A DNA stretch of 64,000 bases. It comes from CAILZL01 sp963791615. GTDB taxonomy: Bacteria; Pseudomonadota; Gammaproteobacteria; Steroidobacterales; Steroidobacteraceae. Each line of letters starts with the position of its first letter. Positions within the stretch are counted from its first letter, which is position 1. The stretch covers positions 682,001-746,000 of the forward strand of contig CAWBTE010000005.1 of NCBI GenBank assembly GCA_963791615.1, written 5' to 3'. The position numbers and the translations under genes are program-made. The notes beneath the pieces are model-generated. The model saw nothing but the letters and a program-made list of their open reading frames with translations, did no database searches and had not been told where the DNA came from. Below, one piece after another: positions 26,595-34,438 of this stretch.

Positions 26595-28118
26595 ATGACT
26601 GACTCGTATCTACAACGCATTCTCAAGGCACGCGTCTATGACGTGGCCGTCGAAACGCCGCTGGAGCGGGCCAACAAGCTGAGTGAACGCCTGGGCAATA
26701 CCGTGCTGATCAAGCGCGAGGATCAGCAGCCGGTGTTTTCCTTCAAGCTGCGTGGCGCCTACAACAAGATTGCCCATCTGTCCGAGGCAGTGGCGCAGCG
26801 CGGCGTGATTTGCGCATCGGCAGGCAATCACGCCCAGGGTGTGGCGCTCAGCGCCCAGCGACGCGGCATCAAGTCGGTGATCGTCATGCCGAAAACCACG
26901 CCCAGCATCAAAGTGCAGGCGGTCAAGGGTCTGGGCGGGGAAGTGGTGCTGTCTGGTGAAGACTTTGATCAGGCCTACGAACACGCCATGCAGCTCACTC
27001 GCGAACGCGGCTTGACCTTCATTCATCCCTTTGATGATCCTGATGTGATTGCCGGACAGGGAACGGTGGGCATGGAAATCCTGCGTCAGCATTCCGGCGA
27101 TGATATCGACGCGATTTTCGTTGCAGTGGGCGGTGGTGGCCTGATTGCCGGCATTGCGGCGTATGTGAAGGAATTGTTCCCGCGTGTGCGCATCATTGGT
27201 GTGGAGCCGGAAGACGCCGACGCCATGCATCAGTCATTGCAGGCGCGCAAGCGTGTGACGCTGGAGCGCGTCGGTATTTTTGCCGATGGTGTCGCAGTGA
27301 AGCGTGTCGGTGAAGAACCATTCCGTCTGTGTCAGCAATATGTGGATGAAGTCATCCTGGTCAACACCGATGAAATCTGCGCGGCCATCCAGGACATCTT
27401 TGAAGAATGCCGCACGGTGGTCGAGCCCGCAGGCGCACTGTCCGTGGCGGGCATCAAAAAATATGTTGCGCGCGAGAACTGCACGGGCAAAACCCTGGTA
27501 GGCATCAACTGCGGCGCCAACATCAACTTTGATCGCCTGCGTCACGTGGCTGAACGCGCCGATATCGGCGCGCAGCGTGAAGCATTGTTTGCCGTGGAGA
27601 TACCCGAGCAGCCCGGCAGTTTCCTGCACTTCTGTGAAACCATTGGTCAGCGCAGCATCACCGAATTCAACTATCGCTATAACACCAGCAGTGAACGCGC
27701 CAACATTTTCGTTGGCATTGGTCTGACTGAAGGCCGCAAGGAGCGTACGCAGCTGCTGGCGGAGTTGCAGGCAGCGGGTTACAAGGTGATGGACATGACC
27801 GACAACGAAATGGCCAAGTTGCATGTGCGTTACATGGTAGGCGGCCATGCTGCGGGCATCAGCAATGAACGACTGTTGCGGTTCGAGTTCCCGGAGCGAC
27901 CCGGCGCGCTACTGAAATTCCTGAAGTCCGTGGGTGCGCAATGGAACATCAGCCTGTTCCACTATCGCAATCACGGCTCTGACTACGGTCGGGTACTGGC
28001 TGGCGTACAAGTGCCACCCGAGCAACTGGAAGACCTGCGCCTGCACCTGCATGAACTGAAATATCCGTATCAGGATGAAACCGGTAATCCCGCTTACAAG
28101 TTGTTTCTGGGCGCCTGA
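26595..28118 (+). CDS. ilvA: Threonine ammonia-lyase (biosynthetic)
   Basis: Deaminates threonine to 2-ketobutyrate, the entry step to isoleucine that feeds acetolactate synthase. The PLP domain includes VFSFKLRGAYNK with Schiff-base Lys51, ASAGNHAQGVALSAQ, and VGGGGLIAGIAAYVKELFP for phosphate binding. After about residue 325 two ACT-like regulatory repeats follow (LFAVEIPEQPGSFLHFCETI and LLRFEFPERPGALLKFLKSV). That gives the 507-aa two-ACT form, which is subject to isoleucine inhibition. The gene converges on the kinase gene and the two overlap by 25 bases at their 3' ends. Confidence 0.97.
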   Translation: MTDSYLQRILKARVYDVAVETPLERANKLSERLGNTVLIKREDQQPVFSFKLRGAYNKIAHLSEAVAQRGVICASAGNHAQGVALSAQRRGIKSVIVMPKTTPSIKVQAVKGLGGEVVLSGEDFDQAYEHAMQLTRERGLTFIHPFDDPDVIAGQGTVGMEILRQHSGDDIDAIFVAVGGGGLIAGIAAYVKELFPRVRIIGVEPEDADAMHQSLQARKRVTLERVGIFADGVAVKRVGEEPFRLCQQYVDEVILVNTDEICAAIQDIFEECRTVVEPAGALSVAGIKKYVARENCTGKTLVGINCGANINFDRLRHVAERADIGAQREALFAVEIPEQPGSFLHFCETIGQRSITEFNYRYNTSSERANIFVGIGLTEGRKERTQLLAELQAAGYKVMDMTDNEMAKLHVRYMVGGHAAGISNERLLRFEFPERPGALLKFLKSVGAQWNISLFHYRNHGSDYGRVLAGVQVPPEQLEDLRLHLHELKYPYQDETGNPAYKLFLGA

Positions 28119-30607
28119 AGTGTTTGCAGCGCGTTCTGCACTTCGCGGCTGATGATGGCTTTTGTGCCATAGGTTTCTTCGATACTGGCGCGCGTGGCTT
28201 GCAGCAGTGCGCGTGCTTCAGCAGGCTTGTTGCTGGTCAATAGCGCAATGCCCAGTGCGGCGCGAGCGGTATCCGTGATGGCGTTGTTTTCACCCAGCGC
28301 ATTGCTTGCGATCTTGATAGCGGAGTGCAGCAACGGTTCTGCCTGCTGCGGTTTTCCCAGTCGGGTGAGGCTGCGTGCCAGGCCGATCTGTGCGCCCGCC
28401 ACCAGCACGTTATCCTCACCAATGCTGCCTGCATAGATACTGAGCGCCGCGCGGAATTCGGCTTCTGCATTCAGATAATCGCCCTGGTCGTAATGCAGCA
28501 GTCCGATGTTCACGCGGTCATAGCCGACGTATTCATGCTGCTCGCCATACAGTTTGCGATTGGTTTGCAGTGCTTCGGTCAGAATGGCCTGCGCCTGTGC
28601 ATAGCTGCCGTTGCGACGCAGGAAATTGCCATAGTTTTCCAGCGTATCAACGGTCTCCGGATGTTCCGCGCCCAGTACGCGACGCTTGTTGTCCAGCGCC
28701 ATGCGAAACCAGGAGGCCGCTTCGGTGTACTTGCCCTGACCTTCCAGCGCATCGGCAAGCCGGCCCATCTGTTCGGCAACCAGCGGATGATCCGTACCCA
28801 GTTTCTGCATGCCTATGTTGAGCGCCGAGCGTAACCACGGTTCAGCGGCGGCTTCCTGATACTGATCGGCCAGCGCCTTGCCCAGTTCACTCATGGCGGT
28901 GGCGTTGTCGATGCTGTCGCTCATATTGTTGCGGTCATAGAGTTGCATCGCCTGCTTGAACTGCTGTTCTGCGGCTTTGAAGTTGCCGCGTTCCAGTGCA
29001 ACCTTTCCCAGCAGGCGTAACGCTGCGGCTTGCTCGACAGCATCCTCGCCATGCAGCGTGCGTTGCATGATCAACGCCTGCTGCAATTCACGTTCGGCGT
29101 CGTCCAGCCTGCCCTGCGCAATATGCGTCTCACTGAGTGCGGTGAGTGAGTCCGCAACATCCGTGTGTTGCTCGCCGTACAGCTGCTGCCGCAGTTGCAG
29201 TGATTTCTCCAGTGCGCTGCCTGCCTCTTCGTAAAGGCCAAGACTGCCATAAACGCGACCAATGGTACTCAGCAGCATCGCGCGCGTAGCAGGCTGCGAT
29301 TGCAGCTCGTTGTCGACGCGACGTGCACCCACATCAAGCAGCTCGCGTGCTTTCAGTTCGTCACCCCGATTGCGTGCGGGGTCAGACAGCTCGAACAGAT
29401 CCACCAGGAATGACGACACCTGTTCGGCGCGATTGCGCTCGGCAGTGGCGGCATCGCGCTGTTGTGCAATGGCGCGGGCCTGCATATAAGTGATGATGCT
29501 GAAGCTGGTCAGCATCAGGATGGCGGATACACTCGCGGCTACCGACAGCCGGTGCCGTTTCACGAATTTGCTGGTGCGATAGCGCCAGCTATCCTTGCTG
29601 GCGATAACAGGTTGCTGGGTCAGCCAGTGCTGCACGTCTTCAGCAAACTGGCTGGCCGTGGCATAACGACGTTGCGGTTCCTTGCGCAGCGCCATCATCA
29701 CGATGTTGTCCAGATCGCCTTGCAGGGTCTTGCGCAATTGCCGGAGCGAAGTGCTGCGGCTGAAAGCCAGATCATCGGCCAGCTGCGGGGTGGTGGCGGC
29801 ACTGCGCAACAGCATGGCGCTGGGGGCGGGTGGTGTTTGCTGGCAGATCAGTTGCTCAACATCCTGCAACCGGCAATTTGGCGGCACCGTGAAGGCGCGG
29901 CGGCCACACAGCAATTCATACAGCAGCAGGCCCAGCACATAGATATCGCTGGCCGTGGTGATGACTTCACCGCGCACCTGTTCCGGGCTGGCATGTGCAG
30001 GCGTCATCACGCGATAGTCCTGCTGAGTCAGCTCGCTGTTGATGAATCCGGCATTCACATCCAGCAACTTGGCGATGCCGAAGTCGAGCAATCTGGGTTC
30101 GCCATTGTTGGTGACCAGAATGTTCGATGCCTTGAGGTCGCGATGCACGATCAGGTTCTGATGCGCGCATTGCACTGCCGCGCATACCTTGCAAAACAGT
30201 TCCAGACGTTGCTCAAGATTCAGACGCTGACGATCGCAATACAGATTGATCGGCATGCCTTCGATGTATTCCATCACCAGATAGGGCGTGCCATCGTCGG
30301 CGCTGCCGCCATCCAGCAGGCGCGCAATGTACGGATGTTGCAGATTGGCCAGAATCTGCCGCTCGGTGCGCAGACGTGCGTGCACATCCATGGGCAGGGG
30401 ACTGTTGCGCACCACCTTGATGGCGACTTGCTGCTCGAACTCGTGGTCAATACGCTCGGCGAGATACACCTCGCCCATGCCACCAGAGCCAATCAGTTCC
30501 AGTAATTGATACGGCCCGAGGCGGCGCCCCTTCCAGGACTTGAGTTCTGGTTCCGCCTCATCGCTGGCATCTTGCGCAATCGCCGGGTTGTGATCGGTGA
30601 CATCCAT
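28094..30607 (-). CDS. Membrane Ser/Thr protein kinase with TPR sensor domain
   Basis: An 837-aa Hanks-type kinase. The catalytic domain (about residues 30-310) has GSGGMGEVYLAE, the ATP-anchoring Lys64 in VAIKV, HRDLKASN with Asp157, and DFG at 175-177, so it should be active. A single transmembrane helix (VSAILMLTSFSIITYMQA, about 360-378) follows. The outer part is about 450 residues of tetratricopeptide repeats of the Kinesin-light-chain type (for example AERELQQALIMQRTLHGED). The layout suggests a periplasmic TPR domain modulating the kinase. Targets are unknown. It follows the LysR gene with a 24-base gap, so the two may be cotranscribed. Confidence 0.93.
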   Translation of the reverse strand: MDVTDHNPAIAQDASDEAEPELKSWKGRRLGPYQLLELIGSGGMGEVYLAERIDHEFEQQVAIKVVRNSPLPMDVHARLRTERQILANLQHPYIARLLDGGSADDGTPYLVMEYIEGMPINLYCDRQRLNLEQRLELFCKVCAAVQCAHQNLIVHRDLKASNILVTNNGEPRLLDFGIAKLLDVNAGFINSELTQQDYRVMTPAHASPEQVRGEVITTASDIYVLGLLLYELLCGRRAFTVPPNCRLQDVEQLICQQTPPAPSAMLLRSAATTPQLADDLAFSRSTSLRQLRKTLQGDLDNIVMMALRKEPQRRYATASQFAEDVQHWLTQQPVIASKDSWRYRTSKFVKRHRLSVAASVSAILMLTSFSIITYMQARAIAQQRDAATAERNRAEQVSSFLVDLFELSDPARNRGDELKARELLDVGARRVDNELQSQPATRAMLLSTIGRVYGSLGLYEEAGSALEKSLQLRQQLYGEQHTDVADSLTALSETHIAQGRLDDAERELQQALIMQRTLHGEDAVEQAAALRLLGKVALERGNFKAAEQQFKQAMQLYDRNNMSDSIDNATAMSELGKALADQYQEAAAEPWLRSALNIGMQKLGTDHPLVAEQMGRLADALEGQGKYTEAASWFRMALDNKRRVLGAEHPETVDTLENYGNFLRRNGSYAQAQAILTEALQTNRKLYGEQHEYVGYDRVNIGLLHYDQGDYLNAEAEFRAALSIYAGSIGEDNVLVAGAQIGLARSLTRLGKPQQAEPLLHSAIKIASNALGENNAITDTARAALGIALLTSNKPAEARALLQATRASIEETYGTKAIISREVQNALQTLQAPRNNL

Positions 30608-30631
30608 GACAGTGAATAGCCCGTTGCGCTG

Positions 30632-31555
30632 CTATTCAACCGGTTCCAGCCGTTCGCCTTCCGGCGGCTGGAACTGCTGGCAGCAGGCTTGCAGCCATGC
30701 GTGGAAACGTTGCAGCTTGGGCAGCGCAAAATGTTCCGGCGGCGCCACCAGGTAGTAGGCCGCCTTCTGTCGCACGCTCTGTGTACCCACACGCACCAGT
30801 CGCCCGGCTGCCAGGTCATCGGCCACCAGTGACCAGCGCGCCAGCACCAGACCCTGGCCCAGTTCGGCGGCATTGAGCGCCGCGACCGAATCTTCCAGCA
30901 CCGGGCCATGTTCCAGGCGGGTAGTGTCACCGCCCAGTCGTCGCATCCAGTCCGACCACGGCTCGTGCTGTGAATGCAGCAGTGGATACTTGTTCAGGTC
31001 ACCGACCGTATTCACCGGGCCGAGTTGTTTCAGCAGCGCAGGGCTGGCCACCGGAAACACCCACTCGTCCATCACATGTTCGGCGCGCAGGTCAGGCCAT
31101 TGACCACTGCCATAACGAACCGCCGCGTGAAAATCGCTGTGCGCAAAATCCACCAGCCCGCGACTGGCGTTGAAGCGCAGATCGAGCTCAGGACACTGGC
31201 GATAGAAATCACTCAGGCGCGGCAGCAGCCATTTCTGCAAAAATGAACTGAGCAGCGAGATATTCAGCTGGCCGCTGCTGCGATGTTTGCGCAACTGGTC
31301 GATGGCGCGCGCCAGTTCATCAAGCCCGCGCTGCACGCCGGGCAGCAGCTGCGTGCCATAGGGCGTCAGGCGCACCGAACGGCTGTGGCGATAGAACAGC
31401 GGTGTTTCCAGCACGTCTTCCAGCGTCTTGATCTGTGCGCTGACCGCCGCCGGTGTCACATCCAGATCCCGGGCAGCCTCGGTAAAGCTGAGTCTGTCCG
31501 CCACCGCTGCAAACACGCGCAGGGCATTCAGGGGCAGCTTGCTGGCGTCACTCAT
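30632..31555 (-). CDS. LysR-family transcriptional regulator (GcvA-like)
   Basis: A 307-aa LysR regulator. The winged helix-turn-helix lies at about residues 5-65 (LNALRVFAAVADRLSFTEAARDLDVTPAAVSAQIKTLED), followed by the LFYRHSRSVRLTPYGTQLLPGV linker. The effector domain has RFNASRGLVDFAHSDFHAAVRYGSGQWPDL, whose AVRYG motif is typical of the GcvA subgroup. The frame extends four codons upstream through a TTG, but the ATG at 31555 aligns with the family. Unusually for LysR proteins, the adjacent gene is not divergent but is the downstream kinase. Its target is unknown. Confidence 0.93.
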   Translation of the reverse strand: MSDASKLPLNALRVFAAVADRLSFTEAARDLDVTPAAVSAQIKTLEDVLETPLFYRHSRSVRLTPYGTQLLPGVQRGLDELARAIDQLRKHRSSGQLNISLLSSFLQKWLLPRLSDFYRQCPELDLRFNASRGLVDFAHSDFHAAVRYGSGQWPDLRAEHVMDEWVFPVASPALLKQLGPVNTVGDLNKYPLLHSQHEPWSDWMRRLGGDTTRLEHGPVLEDSVAALNAAELGQGLVLARWSLVADDLAAGRLVRVGTQSVRQKAAYYLVAPPEHFALPKLQRFHAWLQACCQQFQPPEGERLEPVE

Positions 31556-31752
31556 TATCAACAATACCTGATTGATCTGGTTTTAATGGGTATCTCAGGT
31601 GGCAAGTTACGCTTCATTGTGCCAATCAGGCAAGTGTAATCATCAAGTAGCGTTGATAGATTCGAAGCCCGCCATTTGCGCAGCCCGCGTGTCTTGCTGA
31701 CTTGCCAAGCGAGTGCTACCTTTGTGACACCAAGTCAGTCGTGAAGGTAGTC

Positions 31753-32034
31753 ATGGTTGCCACAACCACCATCCGCTTAACACCCAAACTGCGCGCTCGC
31801 CTGGCCGTGCTGGCCAAACAAACTGGTCGATCCGCACACAGCCTGATTGTTGAGGCGGTGGAACGGCATGCTGACCATGAGGAGCAGATGCGCAGCCTGG
31901 TCAAGGAAGCCTTGGCCGCTGATGCCGAAATTGAGCGCACCGGTAAGGTGTATCGCGCCGAGGACGTGCACGCCTGGATGAGTCGGCTCGCGCAGGGCCA
32001 GTCTGCAACCAGACCCAAATCGTGGCGCATGTAG
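31753..32034 (+). CDS. ParD/RHH-type antitoxin
   Basis: A 93-aa antitoxin. The N-terminal ribbon-helix-helix reads TTTIRLTPKLRARLAVLAKQ, then TGRSAHSLIVEAVERHAD, and an acidic toxin-binding tail follows. The ATG at 31753 follows AAGG; a longer frame from 31702 is not needed. The toxin starts inside its last codons (13-base overlap), the usual arrangement. An imperfect operator-like inverted repeat, CTACCTT (31716-31722) and AAGGTAG (31744-31750), flanks the ribosome-binding site and could serve autoregulation. Confidence 0.87.
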   Translation: MVATTTIRLTPKLRARLAVLAKQTGRSAHSLIVEAVERHADHEEQMRSLVKEALAADAEIERTGKVYRAEDVHAWMSRLAQGQSATRPKSWRM

Positions 32035-32315
32035 TCTATTCAGCGCATGCGCTGCAAGATATCGAACGGGTGTTTGAGTTCCTGCGCACCAGCAACCCCG
32101 ACGCCGCCCTCAACTCCGTCGTGGCGATTCAGTCGGCCGTGGATAACCTGGTCGCGCATCCGTTGATCGGTCGTCGCCTTGAAGGCGAATTGCGCGAGCT
32201 GGTCATTTCATATGGGCAAACGGGCTACATCGCGCTATACCGCTTTGTAGTGCGGCTCGATGAAGTTCGAATTCTGGCGTTGCGCCACCAGCGTGAATTG
32301 GGCTACGTGCCCTGA
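32022..32315 (+). CDS. RelE/ParE-family toxin
   Basis: A 97-aa toxin of the RelE/ParE fold starting at GTG 32022. Typical features are HALQDIERVFEFLRTSNPDAA, HPLIGRRLEGELRELVISYG, YIALYRFV, and the C-terminal VRILALRHQRELGY. The RxH-like end (ALRHQRE) favours the ParE/RelE type. ParE acts on gyrase and RelE on ribosome-bound mRNA; which applies here cannot be said. It pairs with the overlapping antitoxin. Confidence 0.87.
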   Translation: MAHVVYSAHALQDIERVFEFLRTSNPDAALNSVVAIQSAVDNLVAHPLIGRRLEGELRELVISYGQTGYIALYRFVVRLDEVRILALRHQRELGYVP

Positions 32316-32353
32316 GTACCCGGGCTCCAACCCTTCTCGCGTGCAGCGGAAGG

Positions 32354-32522
32354 CCAGCAGCCTGTCGGACTTAGGGTTGATCTACTGCGGCGGTGTCTAA
32401 TTGGTCCATTTTTTCGATCGTTTTCGTTAAATAGCTACGGCTATTCGCCTCAAACGATCAAAAAACTGTCCTCAATTATCCACTCGCCTCGCTACGATCA
32501 CCTAAGTCCGACAGGCTGCTGG
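32354..32522. mobile_element. 169-bp MITE-like inverted-repeat element
   Basis: Perfect 22-bp terminal inverted repeats at 32354-32375 and 32501-32522 (core CAGCCTGTCGGACTTAGG and its complement) bound a non-coding insert. Inside is a second palindrome, GATCGTTT ... AAACGATC, around a central AATAGC-TACG-GCTATT hairpin. The whole unit can fold into one long cruciform. There is no transposase and no clear target-site duplication. Its size and structure fit a non-autonomous mobile repeat; its end sequence resembles repeats I recall from other gammaproteobacteria. It lies between the ParDE-like pair and the acetyltransferase. Confidence 0.75.
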
Positions 32523-32589
32523 GGAGAGCAAGCTGATGACGGGGTTATGCACCAGCCAACAATTACTTGAAACTCCTCGGTAAAAAATC

Positions 32590-33075
32590 ATGAATTCGCC
32601 AGATTTCACACCAGCCATCAATCCCGCCACGCCTGCCGACGTGCCATTGATCCTGCAACTGATTCGCGAACTGGCCGAGTTTGAACATCTGGCGCACGAA
32701 GTCACCGCCACCGAAGCGCAATTACACGAACACCTGTTCGGCCCACGGCCCTATGCCGAAGTGCTGCTGGCGCGGGTGGCTGATCAGCCGGTGGGCTTCG
32801 CGCTGTTCTTCCACAACTACTCCACCTTCGTTGGCAAGCCTGGCATTTATCTCGAAGACCTGTACGTGCGCGACGGCTGGCGCACCCGGGGCATCGGCAC
32901 CGCGCTGTTGCAGGCCGTGCGCGAGCAAGCCGTGTTGCGTGGCTGTGGTCGTTATGAATGGTCAGTGCTCAACTGGAACCAGCGCGCCATCGACTTCTAC
33001 GAAAAGATGGGCGCCAAAGCCGATGAAGGAATGGACGGTGTACCGGTTGAGTGGCGCGGCGTTGCTGGGTTCTAA
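32590..33075 (+). CDS. GNAT-family N-acetyltransferase, C-terminus shifted out of frame
   Basis: A 161-aa acetyltransferase resembling the diamine/spermidine acetyltransferase group. It has the acetyl-CoA loop region YLEDLYVRDGWRTRGIGTALLQAV and CGRYEWSVLNWNQRAIDFYEKMGA. The family continues KPMKEWTVYRLSG. Here one extra base near 33018 (AAAGCCG, against AAACCA in a second copy 782 bases downstream) shifts the frame, so the protein ends with unrelated residues at 33075. The original frame runs to 33085. Most of the fold and the cofactor site remain, so it may still work. The amine substrate is inferred from the family only. Confidence 0.85.
   Translation: MNSPDFTPAINPATPADVPLILQLIRELAEFEHLAHEVTATEAQLHEHLFGPRPYAEVLLARVADQPVGFALFFHNYSTFVGKPGIYLEDLYVRDGWRTRGIGTALLQAVREQAVLRGCGRYEWSVLNWNQRAIDFYEKMGAKADEGMDGVPVEWRGVAGF
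32941..33064 (+). repeat. Direct repeat, copy A (3' end of the acetyltransferase gene)
   Basis: This 124-base stretch recurs at 33723-33845 with only a few differences, one of them the one-base indel that shifts the frame here. The two copies flank the BrnT/BrnA-like gene pair. Confidence 0.9.
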
Positions 33076-33127
33076 AAACGGCTAGTCGCCTGAGTACATA
33101 CGGCACACATTCTGGTAGGCTGCGCCC

Positions 33128-33415
33128 ATGAAGTTCTATGCATGGAATCCTGAAAAGAACGAGTGGCTGAAGCGCGAGCGTGGTATTTCGTTCGAGGATG
33201 TGGTGTTTCATATTGAGGCGGGCGATGAGATGGATATCCTCGAACATCCGAACCAGGAACGGTATCCGGGACAGAAGATTTCTGTAGTTCTGATCGAAGG
33301 TTATGCGTACTTGGTGCCGTTCGTTGAGTCGGAGCACGATATTTTCCTGAAGACCATTATTCCGAGCCGCAAGGCCTCCAAGCAGTATGTGAGTGAATCC
33401 GATGAGCAAACTTGA
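33128..33415 (+). CDS. BrnT-like toxin
   Basis: A 95-aa protein with the BrnT pattern: MKFYAWNPEKNEWLKRERGI, then SFEDVVFHIEAGDEMDILEHP, a Tyr/Pro-rich turn, and the beta strands ISVVLIEGYAYLVPFV. It ends with a basic FLKTIIPSRKASKQY segment. BrnT is a ribonuclease with a RelE-like fold. As in BrnTA, the toxin gene precedes the antitoxin, and here the two overlap by 14 bases. Several family residues diverge, so it may belong to a BrnT-related subgroup. Confidence 0.75.
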   Translation: MKFYAWNPEKNEWLKRERGISFEDVVFHIEAGDEMDILEHPNQERYPGQKISVVLIEGYAYLVPFVESEHDIFLKTIIPSRKASKQYVSESDEQT

Positions 33416-33701
33416 TTCAGAAGAGAAGGATATTCTCGAGGCATTTGAGACTGGCACGCTGAAGCCGGTCAAGAACCGGGCACGCGAATTGACGCGTCAT
33501 CGCAAAGTTGCCGCAGCCACCTTTGCCAAAGATAGCCGCATCAACATTCGCATTTCGTCGAAAGATCTGCGGGCGTTGCAGAAGCGTGCTTTGGCCGAAG
33601 GCATGCCATATCAAACCCTCGTATCTAGTGTGTTGCACAAATTTGTTGAAGGGCAGGTTGCTGTGCAGCCATCTGGCAAACGCTTGCAGAGAGCGCGTTA
33701 G
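33402..33701 (+). CDS. BrnA-like RHH antitoxin
   Basis: A 99-aa antitoxin from ATG 33402. The N-terminal half (EEKDILEAFETGTLKPVKNR) is the toxin-binding region. The C-terminal half is a ribbon-helix-helix, INIRISSKDLRALQKRALAE, with GMPYQTLVSSVLHKFVEG. An RHH domain at the C-terminus is typical of BrnA/CopG-like antitoxins. An in-frame GTG at 33393 is less likely. It would form a complex with the overlapping toxin and repress the pair's promoter. Confidence 0.8.
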   Translation: MSKLDSEEKDILEAFETGTLKPVKNRARELTRHRKVAAATFAKDSRINIRISSKDLRALQKRALAEGMPYQTLVSSVLHKFVEGQVAVQPSGKRLQRAR

Positions 33702-33713
33702 GGAAAACAAGCC

Positions 33714-33857
33714 ATGCAGCACGGCTGTGGTCGTTACGAATGGTCAGTGCTCAACTGGAACCAGCGCGCTATCGACTTCTACGAAAAGATGGGCGCCAAA
33801 CCAATGAAGGAATGGACGGTGTACCGGTTGAGTGGGGCGGCGTTGAGGAAGTTATGA
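33714..33857 (+). pseudogene. Acetyltransferase 3'-end fragment (direct repeat copy B)
   Basis: An ATG at 33714 opens a 47-codon frame reading MQHGCGRYEWSVLNWNQRAI and on to MGAKPMKEWTVYRLSGAAL. This is the C-terminal third of a GNAT acetyltransferase, in the correct family frame. Bases 33723-33845 duplicate 32941-33064. It lacks the acetyl-CoA-binding half and cannot be an enzyme alone. It is best read as what remains after the BrnTA-like pair was inserted into, or recombined with, an acetyltransferase gene. Confidence 0.85.
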
Positions 33858-33935
33858 CGCGCCTTGTTAAACCTGTATGAAATCGGGCAACTTGTCGGAT
33901 TTCATTGTCAAAACAAACGTTTGAGTTTAATGACG

Positions 33936-33992
33936 TGCCCATGTTATCTATCAGGTGCCATGTTAATCAGACTAGATAAAACACGTTGGGCA
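33936..33992 (+). repeat. Degenerate attC-like site at the left edge of the cassette array
   Basis: The right end GTTGGGC (33985-33991) is the recombination core that opens the first cassette. To its left an imperfect palindrome can be drawn: TGCCCA ... TTATCTA pairing with TAGATAA ... TGGGCA over 57 bases. The R'' box reads GCCCATG instead of a proper RYYYAAC, so this is a decayed attC or another junction form. Confidence 0.5.
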
Positions 33993-33994
33993 TC

Positions 33995-34360
33995 ATGAAA
34001 GAACGAGCAGTACGCTGGGAACCTGTGGCAGAAATTGATACCGGCTTTGGTTCTATCGCGTTCAATCACGAACACGGCAGTCTGCTTGTGACGATGGTCG
34101 GAGCGAAGACACTGAGAATCCGCTTTTCAGGCCTCATCGGGCTTCGGTTCGAGGATGAATGCCCCGGCTTCGATCCTCATCCAGTCGATCTTCCTATGCT
34201 TGAACCGCGGTTAACTTTTCCCCTCTTGCGCATAGAGAATTCGCGGTGGCTCGAGCAATTCAAAGGCATTCATGAGGGGCGCGTTCATTTCTCGCTCATA
34301 AGTCAATCTCATTTGGTTCAGTTGCTTGCTAAGCCGGATGCTGAGGCTGTATGGCAATGA
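33995..34360 (+). CDS. Integron cassette protein 1, unknown function
   Basis: A 121-aa soluble protein from ATG 33995, three bases after the GTTGGGC core; a Shine-Dalgarno is lacking, as is common in cassettes. No family is recognised. It looks beta-rich: EIDTGFGSIAFNHEHGSLLVTMVGAKTLRIRF, then GLIGLRFEDECPGFDPHPVD and a C-terminal ISQSHLVQLLAKPDAEAVW. The pattern recalls small immunity- or cassette-type orphan proteins, but nothing firm can be said. The cassette runs from 33986 to about 34425, and its own attC begins eight bases after the stop. Confidence 0.75.
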   Translation: MKERAVRWEPVAEIDTGFGSIAFNHEHGSLLVTMVGAKTLRIRFSGLIGLRFEDECPGFDPHPVDLPMLEPRLTFPLLRIENSRWLEQFKGIHEGRVHFSLISQSHLVQLLAKPDAEAVWQ

Positions 34361-34367
34361 AAATGCT

Positions 34368-34431
34368 GCCCAACAACAGCTTCGAGAGCGACGCGTTGAA
34401 GACAACGCGCGCCTCAAGCTGAGCGTTAGAG
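34368..34431 (+). repeat. attC recombination site of cassette 1
   Basis: R'' GCCCAAC (34368-34374) is the exact complement of GTTGGGC, which opens this cassette at 33985. L'' CAGCTTCGAG pairs with L' CTCAAGCTG leaving one extrahelical base, the hallmark that sets strand polarity. The centre is a perfect CGCGTTG-AAGA-CAACGCG hairpin, and R' GTTAGAG (34425-34431) closes the site. Confidence 0.9.
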
Positions 34432-34438
34432 CGCGCTT

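Noticed and set aside
29462..30505. 347-codon plus-strand frame
   Set aside because: Antisense of the Ser/Thr kinase domain.
33508..33807. 99-codon frame over brnA and the acetyltransferase fragment
   Set aside because: It is out of frame with both; the fragment reads correctly from 33714.
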